This document shows, one piece after another, positions 23,901-35,900 of a stretch of DNA of 64,000 nucleotides. Both the position numbers and the translations under genes were made by a program. The notes under the pieces are model-generated. The model was not told the DNA's origin, did not search any database, and saw only the letters and a program-made list of their open reading frames with translations. Numbering within the stretch: the first letter of the stretch is position 1; every line of letters begins with the position of its first letter. This DNA is from Clytia hemisphaerica (Eukaryota; Cnidaria; Hydrozoa; Leptothecata; Clytiidae). The stretch covers positions 454,185 to 518,184 of the forward strand of contig CACVBU010000189.1 in the NCBI GenBank assembly GCA_902728285.1, written 5' to 3'.

Positions 23901-26900
23901 TTCCTTATACACCCCTGTCTCAGTGACTCCGTTTAAAGTCAAAGAAAAATCAAATTATTTTTATCATCATTAAACTTTAAAAACAGTCAATGTGAGGAAA
24001 ACCTCTGTTAAAGGTTTTGTTTTGATTGAAAGGTCTGATGATGCGGATGTAGTAAAAACAAGTGCGACAAGATTAAAAAAAGGTTTTGAAAAAATGAAAA
24101 TACATTGAATAAAAAAACACTTCCTCATTCCTCAGACTTTTACTGATACTCTTTCGAATCTTTTTATGTTTATAATAAATAGAACGTTTTCTATCTTATG
24201 TATAATCAAAACATTCGATTGTAAATTTGCTCGAAATCAACTTAGTTTTTTTTGTTTACGAAAGCAAAAGAATGCGAGGTCACATCTTGAAACAAATTTT
24301 GATCTTTCACTTGTTTACAGGATATCGTTGCGTAAAAAAGTAGCTTTGATTTATCTGGCTCAGCATAAAGACTGCATAAAAAAGGCTCCTTTTATTCCTA
24401 TAGAATACCTTTAAGGACGACAATTTTGACAATTGTTAAGAAGAGCCATTCAGCACACATTTTTAAAAACTTACAACCGTTTGTGACGAACGATTTTAAA
24501 CGATTGTTCAAAAGCATTCGCGGTAAACGGAAAAGCATTCTTCGCGTATGGTTTTATATCTTGAAGTTTTTAAAGCGTTCTTCACGAACGGTTTTCTATA
24601 AAAACCATTCGTCACAAACGGTTTCCCGTTCGTGACGAACGCTTTTATTAAAAAAAATCATAAGCATTCGTCACGCATGGAAAAGCGTTCGTGTGTCCGA
24701 ATCGAACGGTTTCTGACCCAGTAGTGCTGCTTGATCATTTAACTATCTAATAAATGTACCATTCTTAATCAACTATGCTACTAATACTTAATTGGAATTA
24801 TTTTCTTTTACTTTATAGCATCAGAATTAGAAGAAATGACGGACCAGAAAATGACCGAAGAAAGCAGCCTATCAACACAGTCTGCATCTGAAAGTGAAAG
24901 TCCCATCAAGCGTGATCCAATGCCTACAGAAGATATTTATTATTTCAAACTTGGGCAAGATGGTGCATACCAACACTACAAAAACCAATTCAGCTCAAAT
25001 CATTTAGCGAGAAGCAAACATGACATTAATATTGAAAGAGAACGTCGGAAATATGTACATGCCAGATTTTCCTTGGATGGGTTTCGCTGGATTGGCTCCT
25101 GTTTTAGAGGAGACTTGGGGCAAGTGTCAACCCTCCAAAATACACTTGTTAACTTTGAGAGTACTATACCAGCTGCATTTATGCACCCTAATTGGTACAA
25201 AGAGCGCAACTTTTGGATACAAGCTGTTAAACTATGCACAGAGGTCACTCATTTTTCTGCTATTCTCATGTACTTGGAAGAAATCATCAAACCGATTATC
25301 ATGGTGAATTCCTGGAAACAAACCTGTGGTTCCCTACAATGGGATCGTATACAAGGTGAATTGAAACCCGCCAAATCAAAACAAACAAAGAAATCACAAC
25401 AAGTAGAGAAAATAGAGGTTGTCAGTGATGATGAGATTGATATCCCTCTAGGTGAGTCCATATTTATTTATATCTGACACATTATTCATTAAAGTTAACG
25501 CTCTGTGTATTACCCAGAATGATAATTTGCCCTAATAAAGTTTTTAGGTCAGGAAAATTATGTGTCTTGTTAGGTTTTTGTCTTACTTTACTGAAAACAT
25601 TTATTTTATTCAGTGGATGGGATAGGTTTTCATTTTAAATGAAGAACTATTGAATCAGTGGTTTTGTTGCTGTATCGAAGTTTATGTTTCAAATATGGTA
25701 TAGTTGCTTAGAAACTATTTTACATCTAATTCACAATTATTTCCTATTATAGATGATTTAATTCCTGTCAAGTTCCGATGGAAACCAAAACATAGTGTGT
25801 GGGAGCAGAAAGGTGAAAGTTATCGTATTTACGGATCAGGAGGCTGGATGTGGACATGCTCATACAAACACAAACAAAAACAATACACCAAAAAGCAAAA
25901 GCGAGAAAAATTACACGAATTACTTAAAACTATCAAAGCAGAGAAAGGATCTAGTTATGAACGGAACAGTAAACTGAATGTTATAGAGAATTCAACAAAA
26001 GATTATGAAAATCTGACTTTGTTGCATTCACCGGAATCTGATAATGAAGACGCAGAGGTGTTCAAAACAACGTTGGTTAAAAGACCAGCCATACTATCCA
26101 AATCAACCAGAGACGATATCAGTAACTTTGGTAAACAAAACATTGACTGCAAATGGAAGGGGAAAACGAAAATGAAAATTTTACAAGAATGTGATTCGGA
26201 CTTATTAAAGGCTGTTTTTGAAAAAAGAGAGCCAAAAGAACAGGTCACTATCAAAACAGAGAACACTGAAAATGAACGGAGTAATGAGCAAGTGAATTTG
26301 AACTCTAATGAATCGTTGTCTAATGTTTCACCAGAATCTAATGACCAATCTGTAAATCCTATACCAAATAATACCTCCTTGAAACAGGAACCTCAAACTC
26401 CATCCAACCAAATGAAACAAGAAGGTGTTGAGAACACACCAAATGGCTCCACATTGAAAATCAGTGCACCCACACCAAGCATTGAAATTGAACCAATGGT
26501 GAGCCAAAATGGTGCCACAGGTCAAGAAAAGAAATTTTTGAAAGTCACTACCAAAGTACCTCTATCAGCTACAAATGATCCTCAAAAGTTGTTACAATTA
26601 ATCAATGGAGGAAATAATCAATTATCGATCATGAAAGCTCTGGAAGCTGCCGGTATGAAGGCACCTGGTGGAAAGGTCCTAGCCTTTCGGACAAGTAGTG
26701 GAAATTTTGTTATCAAAGCAGCTGATTCTATTGCAACTAGCAAGCCTGTCATCAAAACACCAACTTCCATCAAAACAGTCACAACCTCGTCAAACCAAAC
26801 AACCCCGTTAGCAGCACCCAGAACTGCACTATCCTCTTCAGTCAGCACTTTCGCCAAGAATTTAAATCAACAAACTGCTTTCCTATCCAAAGTGGAGAAA

Positions 26901-29900
26901 AGGATACTGTTAATACACAAGCCATACAAAACTGCTTCATCGTTGCTAGAGGAAGAGACCAAAAAACTCAACAACCAAAGGCTAGGTGTGAAACGTATAT
27001 TCACTTTACAGAAACACTCAGTCCGCAAGCTAGCTAGAGGCAATTATTTCAAACAAGCAAATGGCTTTTTATACAACATCAGATCAGCATCATCATCTTG
27101 GCCTAAAGGAATGCCAAGACCAACCCTTCGTATGGCTTGGAGGTACCTGACAGCGAGCTCCAAACATTTCTCCTCTATCGCACACTTGTTACGTATGCTA
27201 CACTCTAGTATTGATTGGGATACTATCAATGATCAACCACATAAGGGTATTAAAAGAGTGGTTACTTCTCTCAAAGGTATATTTATTTTATCTTCTCTTT
27301 TTTTCAATTCACTTTTTAGTGTAATTCACTATTCAATGGGTCGAACACTCAAACGCTCAAAAACCTTTTTTGAATTTTCGGTCGGGCAATATCCTGTCCA
27401 CTGCCAGTCGGGAAGTTTTTCTATATCTCAGAGCTTATTAATGCATGTTTTTTTTTCATAAGAAAGTCAAAACAAAAAAAAATTGAAGCTTTTTCGGTGC
27501 TCTAAACGTTTTCTGAAATTTGCAGCAGATTTTAGTGTGATACTGTATACCTTTTCATAAATTACGTCACGTACATCTCTTACCTTGTTTTGAAATTATT
27601 GCCAAGGTGATTAACTCCCAGTGGATTTTATTAAAGCTGCTTTCTATTCATAAAATAATCATTTAGTGTCAAGGGACATAATCACCATGGTAATTGTTTC
27701 AATACGAGGCAAGTGATGTTCGTGACGTAATTTATGAAATGGTCTATTGCACAGTCTGCAAATTCTAACTGAACGCCTTATGTTTCGATGTACTTATGCT
27801 CTTAGTAAACTTCATATTGTGTCTTTGCTGATTACGTGTTTTAATCTAAAGATGTTCTTTAAAAAAAAGTGTTCTTATTTATTTATTGTTCTTCAGGCCG
27901 GGTAGCTCAGTCGATAGAGCATTCGCATAGTGTCCTCCTCCCCCCTTTATAAAGGGGGGGGGGGGGGGAAACCAATTTTCCTATTTTGAATGGGTGAGGG
28001 GGGAAATGAAAATTTGAATAGTAAAGGGGGGGGGGGGGGACATCGATAGTTGGCAAATTTGGTGGGGGGAAGTGTGAAATCACTTCAATTTTATCTCAGC
28101 AACCAAGGTCAGTCCACATGATATCATGTGATTAGATCATGATTGAAAAATTAACCAATTTTTGTTCTATTTTGTCTAGTATTCCTTTTGCAGCAAAATT
28201 TTACGGTTGTGTCAGGTTGAAATTTGAGAAATTTATACGAAAATGATATTTTCAGAATTTTCTGGGGGGAAAGCAAAAAAGAGGGGGGAAACTAAAAAAG
28301 TGAAAAGTCATAGGGGGGAAAAAGAGGGGGGAGATTTAAAAAAATCAAGAATTTGTTGGGGGGAACAAACCCTGGAGGACACTATGATTCGCCTTACAAT
28401 CTAAGGTTTGTGGGTTCGATCCCCGGTCACCCCAAACTCGGCGGATGAGTAGCTTAGATTGGGTAATCTGATCTAAGCGGTAAGTTAGTGGGAGCTGAGA
28501 GTAGGTGTGGCGCTCCACCTCAGCATTCGATCTCCCAGGTCTAGCGCAAATAGAAAAGGGGATAGACTCACTCACTCACAGCTCCGTCGACAGCCACCAG
28601 ATAAATATACTTACTTACTTACTCTTCAGGCATCATCACGATCGAGATTCTTGATGGTGAACCTATCTCATCCAACGGGTTGATCTATCGATACAAAATA
28701 CGCAAAATTTATCAACCATTCAAAGTAAGGACCAAGAAAAGTAAGCCAGCATCGCCAAAGACTCCGGAGCCTGCTGTATCAAGGCGATCACTGATAGGTA
28801 ACTATGTATTGATTATTCATCACTCACATCTCATTTGAAACATTAACTATTCATGATATTCATGACGTAATGTTTTCTACGGAAAGACCCCGGTTTTTGC
28901 CAGTAGTGGCAAATTTTATACAACTTTTTGTCTAGTTTAAATTTGCCACTACTGGTTAAAACCGGGGTATTTCTGTAAAAAACATACGTCATTTGAAATA
29001 TTGACTATACCTTAAAATTTGTCGATATAAGTGGCAAAATCTTTCCCTGCACTTTACATTTTTTTTTTCGTAAACCACCACTTCCGATTATGGTATACTT
29101 TAAAAGTTATTGCATCTTCTCAAATTAACCTGACTGCAGGTAATTTGTACAAATTTTCTAAAAGTCTATTAACACCAATGCCTTAATTACGGTCAAATGG
29201 TGTTTCTGAACTAGAATTAAACTTCTTTTTATGCAACTCTTTTGAAAAGAATCAATAGTTGTATCAGTTATGATAGTATGTTTCCGTTTACAGTCAACTC
29301 TCTCTAATTCGAACTTTTATTATTCGAACATTTCTGTAATTCGAACCAAAATATTGTTCCCTTCGGCTGGAGAGTGATATGAAATATTGAAATACTCTTT
29401 GTAATTCTAATCTTTCTCTAATAGATCTTATCGGAGTTTTTGATATTTCTAAAAAAGCGATGCATTGTGGGATTGTTTAGGGGTATTACAATAGAAATCT
29501 CTTTTAGGAATTCCTCGAGGGAATTCTATTGTAATACCCTCGAAACAATCCCACAATGCATCGCTGAAAGTCAACTGTTTCATTTTCCACCAGGCATCAA
29601 TTTACGTGAGCGAACAACTCCTTTGAAGTACACTATTGATGAAGACGATAACTTGAGTTCCAGCGAGGATGAAAATGGTGAAGTCTTTCCCAAAGAGAAA
29701 ACTACCTATGAGAAATGGATGGTCGAGGTAAAGATCAAATTTTCTTTTCGGAGATTTATACTCTAAACAGATTAAAGATGAAATTTCATTTCACTACGGG
29801 AAAAAAATTATCAAAACGATTATGACCCTTTTCAGACCTGTTCAGACTGCTTTTTCACTCATTTTTAGGAATCTTTCACTGGCTATTTTCTTTTCTTTTT

Positions 29901-32900
29901 TGACTCCCAAGAAAGTGATAAAACTGCAAAGAAAGCAGAAATATTTATAAACCACTTTAGATAGGGTCAATATTTTACGTAGATAATCCAGTAACCTAGG
30001 ACTTTTAGACAGTCTTTCTATTGTTTTCACGTGGTCAACGGCCAGCCGGCTCGGCTATCTATGAACTGAACGTAATATTGGAAGGGGTGGGGATTCGAAC
30101 CGCCTGGTTTGTGAAGCAGACGCCTTGGACCACTTTGCTGTCGCTCCACAAAGAATTCACTTCACTTAGACTTCACTTTCTTTCTCTATTCTTAGGATGA
30201 ATTGAACCCTTGGGAAGTGAGACAATACTGGGATCGCGTGAAAACTGAACGAAGTATGAAGAACTACAGGACGGACAACAAAGCACAAAATGTTTTCAAA
30301 CCTGCTTCTCTACAAGCTCCTGTCAAAAAGATCTTGGCCGACTCGGCTATCAAACGTGCTAAAATGGGTCTCCAAAAGGTTTGTGTTTGTCATTTTTTAT
30401 TGTTTTCAAAAACTCCAATTTTCTCAGAAAAGTCGGTTGATACGGCCGGATATTGTTTCAAATTTAATTACTTTTACATTGTTCCAGACAAGACCCCCAA
30501 TCTTCGAGTCGATATTTTACATGGGTAGCCCAGTATTCTAGGATTTTTAGACAGTCTTACAATTGTTTTCATGGGGTACGCGGTCAGCTGGCTATCTAAG
30601 AGCTGAACGGAACATTGAAATCGAGCCCACCGTTTTTGTAACACTGACGCAATTAGCCATCGCTGGCCTTTAATCTTGAACCATTAAATCTTTAAAAATC
30701 TTGCGGAAGATTTGGTCTCTTCGCTGACAGAAACTGTTTTCTAATTCTCATATTTTCCAGGGCCAACTTGGCATAAAGACGAACATAGCACCTTTATCAT
30801 CATTAAACGGACAACATATTTACCCGAAACCTCTGGGTATCGCCGGTAGCACCTCAATCTCCAATGTCCTTCTCAATAAATTTCCATCTCACAACAAATT
30901 CGCTCCCCCTAAAGGAATTTCACCTCTAGGTGAGTATACGTTTCTCAATCGACAACTATTTTTTGCAAAAAAAAACAACATTGATTTCTGAAGCAGTTAC
31001 TCCCTTTATTAACGATTTAAGATCTCCAGGCTTTGAATGTTCTTTTATGTTCCTTACAATTTACACCATTTTCAGGGCGTTCAAAAGTGATCACACCACG
31101 TCAACAAGGGCGAAGAACAGCTGTCCACCCTGAGCCAGAGTAAGAGCGTTTATATCGATGTTTCTTTTTAAATTCAGTAAATTATCGAAGTTAATAAAAA
31201 AAAATGAATTTCCCTCTGGTTAAATTGTGAATGAATTTTCTATCAAAATTTGGTAGAAATCATTCTTGGAACTGCTTAGCTCTTGACTGGATCTGATCTA
31301 CAATTCAAGTTTAGATGATAAAGATTTTCAATGGTATATGTCCTTTTTCTTACCAAGGTACCTGATAGCCAAATCAGTATTAGAAGGAGTAATCAAGAAA
31401 GTTGAGACCATCCAACGCCGTGACAACAAAAGAAAGGCTAAGAAAGAAGGTAATTGACGACTCTTAATAGAGGCCATTTCACAGTCGATATGGATCATGG
31501 GTAATCAGGACTAAATGCGCCCGATAACGGTTTCCCGTTGGTTAGACGCAAAAATCTTCAAAAAATTTCAAAACATTGGACCAATAGTAAGTCGTTATTG
31601 TGCGCAATGGTTCTGATTACCCATTACGCTTTGCGACTGTGAAATGGCTTAGATTTACATTTGTACTACATCATTCATTTCGCAAGAACATCTCATGCTT
31701 TTGCGTAGAGAGGTCAATGTCATTAAGGTCGATGCTTTTTCCCTATTGGCTTTTCCAGAAAAGTTGGAGTTGACCCCCTGGACACTCAAAATTACCCTCT
31801 AACAGAGCAAAATTACCCCCAAACAGAGCAAGTTTACCCCCCGGACAAGGCAAATTTTGTAAATTTTTCACAACCCCCGGACACTGTATCCTCCACTCCC
31901 CATGTACGAATATTTTCTGGACGAGCCCGTTTCGCGAGCTTGTTTTATCTTCGTTTTTTTGTGACGGAGAACGGTCCATATGCAATCAATGCTGATAGTT
32001 CGGAACTACTGATCTCTGAAAACTGATTAGGCGTCCTACAATAACGAAAGTGTCTTTTCCTATTCTACTTGACAATCTACTGATTTCGAATGTTTTGAAA
32101 TTGGAACGTTCGGAAATCTAAAGTTAAATAGAAAACAACATAGTGGACTAGCCGGCCGTAAAACTGGACACACTTTCCCGGTAAATATGGGGCAGTTAGC
32201 CTATCTAGTGTGTAAAAGAATTATGATATCTGTGTTAAGAACTAAGATGATTTAGTAGTCCTAATATTTCTCTACCACGGCTTTACGGTCCTCGACCTTA
32301 AATAAAAACCATGGGCCGTTCAAGTCTCTGATTCCATAGCCAGTTGAAGATACATAGCGACTTCATGTATCCCTGTTCTTTTTCTGTGTCGATGATGGTA
32401 ATTTAGAGCTGGTTTGTTCCTATCTGAAAGAGCACTTAATTTTTGCGCGTGAAAACTGTGGTTGCTCCTAATCACTTCAGCTTCTACCCCGTCTTCAAAA
32501 GCGTAGATACATCCTTTTTGGACCTACCCCGGTGGGGTAGAGGTCCTATAAATTAACTGATGTCCGTCCGTTCGTCTGTTCGTCCGTTCGTCCGTCTGTT
32601 ACCAGCTTTTCTCAGGATTGGCTCATTAGTTTTTTCTGATTTTTGGCACAATGATGCAAAATGGCAATGCCCAGAATGTGACGGAGCCCGATTTCGGAAA
32701 AAAAATTTCTTTCCGGCCGAAAGTGCCGGAAATATGCCGGAAAAACTGTTTTTTTGGCATTTTCTCGAGATTTTATCATTAGTTTTTTCTGATTTTTTGC
32801 TCAAAGATGCGTATTAACAATGCCCAAAACATGGCCGAGTCCGATTTTTGAGAAAAATTTTTTTCCGGCCGAAAATGCCTGAAATATGCCGGAAACGCCG

Positions 32901-35900
32901 TTTTTCTAGATTTTCATTGGACTTTTTCCTTACAATCGGTTGTTTTTTCATTCAAAAACATTATTAATAGCAATGCCCACCATCAAGCATGTTTAAATTT
33001 TTTATAAAATTGATTTTGAAGCCGGAACTATTTTAAAAGTCGCCGGAACAACCTATTTTCGCCGGGAAAACGGTATTTCTTGAATTTCTCGAGCTGTACT
33101 TTATATATTTTTATGAAATTTTGCACACTGATGCAATATGACAATACCTAAAATGTGACGGAGCCCGATTTTCGAAAACCATTTTTTTCCGACCAAAAAT
33201 GCCGGAAATATGCCGGAAAAACCGGTATTTTGACTTTTTCTCGAATTTTCATTTTTAGTTTTTTCTGATTTTTTGCATAAAGATGCGTATTTGCAATGCT
33301 CAAAAAATGGCCGTGTTCGATTTTTGAGGAAAAATTTTTTCCGGTTGAAAATGCTGGAAATCGCCGTTTTGCAGATTTTCATTAGATTTTTTTCTATTTA
33401 TATGTTTTTCACACAAAAACATTATTGATAACAATGCTCACCATCAAGCATGATTCAATTGTCAATAAAACTGATTTTTGCAACCAGAACTTCCTATTTA
33501 TTTTTTCCCTACAACCCTTCCCTCTCCCCATCAACAATCAATGATGAATTTATTGTGTTGTGTATTTTCGCTAAACGCTATATTTTCTGACTGATTTTTT
33601 TCATTTTTCTTTTCGCATTGCTATCTAACTTTCATCATCAGGTAGGTCCATTCAGCATGTTGCTTGTTTTCTATAATATTTTATTCCTAACCACCCAGGT
33701 GCCATCAAGAAGCAACGTATGGTGGAGATCAGTCGATTAGGAAATTTACTGGAAGACCGCAAGGAGAAACTCAAGCGCGAGATGAAAAGAAAACGAGCTA
33801 TTCTAGAAGAACTGATGCTTCAAGAGTTACGCGCAGAATTTGAAGTGAAAAAGGCGGCCGAGGGCGAAGAAATTATCCGCATGGATACAATCGAAGAGTC
33901 AGATGATGCTCTCCTACAGGTAATGTGCAAATCGATATACAGTTGACGCTCTCTAATTCGATTTTCAATGGGGAATTGGATTTTCATCGAATAAGGAAGT
34001 ATTGACTGATTTTACGTCACTTACAACCAATCAGCTGTTGGTTCCGTGATGTATTGTCAGAAGACATGGTGCATATCATGAATTGAATAGTAGAGTGTCG
34101 TTTATGAGAGTTTTTTGTTGACGGTGAAATTCAATAGTATCGAATAGTGGAGCGTATCGAATAGTGGAACGTCGAATAAGAGAGTGCTAAATAAAGTTGA
34201 AATTTCAATTCTCAGCGGTCAGGAATGAATTCGTTTTTAGAATACTCTGAGGTTCCCAATAAACGGGAGGAAAAAAAGAAATTTTCGAGATTTTAATAAA
34301 CGGGGGGACCTTATTGCCGGAGGGGTTAGAAATTGTACTTCTGAAAACCCAAAAAAAAGGTAAATATAGGCTAAAATCAGGCTATTTAGAAAAATAAGGG
34401 GCCTTCTCTTTCACAGCTGAAAATATTCTCAAAAATTAATAAACGTCCGGAGGGGTTGGAAAATTTTCAAAAAATTAACACGCGGGTGGGCCCGTTTATT
34501 TGGAACTTAAGAGTAACATTTTAATTTTGACGATTTTTTGTTGTGATATTTTTCTATTGCACATGTATTTTCCACCTCGCTGTTTTTATCATCGTAATCC
34601 ACCGCCCATAACCCGTAACCTTGATACCTGTCTCTCTCATAAGGTTGATGAAGAAGAAGACGGAGAGGAAGAAAGCTTAGTTTCAGAGCTACCTACACCT
34701 CAGGCCATCAAGAAGCGAGTATCCACTGACAACAACGAAGACTTGGAACCCGAACACAAGAAAAAGAAAAAGAAAGTCAAGAAGACTAGTCTAACGAAAG
34801 AAATCAAAGAGAAAATAGAGCCGGTCATCAAAGCTTCGAAACAGGTTGCCCCTTCGACTCCCAAGAAAGCAAACACTGTTGGTGCGGCTGCGAAGAAAAC
34901 CGACACCAAGTTGTATTGTATTTGTAAAACACCCTACGAAGATACGAAGTAAGTTGCAGGGGTTGAAATAACGGTCGGACATCGGACATTGTCCGACCCA
35001 AATTGCTCCTTGTCCGACCAGAAAATGGTAATTCTCAAGCTAAAGCAACCCTGATCGGACGTTTTGTCTGACCCACTTGAAATCGTTATTTCGAGCCTTG
35101 AAGTTGTGTAAAGGTAGAGCTTTCGGCTACCGTACGCGAGGTCGTGCGTTCAACCCTGGCCGGATCATACCAAAGAATCTTGATGCCTCTCTGCTTATTG
35201 CCCAGCAATTAAAGAGATCATGAATAAGTGAAGCTGTCCAGGGTAAAAAAGTGGTGCCTTCCCCTACTTTTGGGTAGATAGCTATTGAGTTTGCCGGTTT
35301 GTTTTGACTGCGACTCTTTACAGATTTCTCGTAAATTACTTTTTTACGAAGTGAGCATTGCGTTCTAGTAAAATTTGGAACTATGGGAAGCTTTATATGA
35401 AACGAATGATAATTAAAGTACATTTTTGGAAGGACGGTCTGAGGCCCTTGAGGACACTAACACTGAGACTCGCTTAAATTTCTTCAATCAGCTTTCGTAT
35501 GCTGTTTTTACAATGACAGATCTGTATTACAGCGGAGTCTACATAACTCGAACATTCACGAGGAACACAAATTTGTTCGAGTTAAAGAAATTTCGAGTTA
35601 TGGAGTAAGGTTCGTGAGGCATTGTTAACTGAAGGGACCAGAAAACTTGTTCGAGTTATGAAGACTATATTTACCATAATGATTTTTTCAGGTTTTACGT
35701 TGGTTGCGACCTATGTAACGATTGGTTCCATGGTACTTGCGTTGGTGTCAGTGAGACAGATGCAAAGACGATGGACGAGTTTATTTGCAAGGAATGCTCC
35801 AAACAGAACCAAATTGTGGAAGAAAAAGAATTGTATTGTCTCTGCAAACAACCTTATGATGACTTACAGTGAGTATCGCTGCCATTTTTCGTTCGCACAT

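Larger units (their letters stand above)
21051..24727. mobile_element. Element P: 3.7-kb foldback-like transposon in BPTF intron 4
   Basis: Long terminal inverted repeats start GCACTACTGGGTCAGAAACC and end GGTTTCTGACCCAGTAGTGC. Inside the ends are subterminal clusters of palindromic CGTTCGTGACGAACG-type words (about 21080-21370 and 24470-24690). The middle holds a 50-bp satellite and a three-copy repeat of about 70 bp. All internal ORFs are short and unrecognised, so it is non-autonomous. Confidence 0.8.

Noticed and set aside
27953..28039. Long G homopolymers as sequencing or assembly error
   Set aside because: They sit symmetrically inside a MITE with intact TIRs and a clean target duplication, and other elements here also have G/C runs. 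Exact run lengths may still be unreliable.
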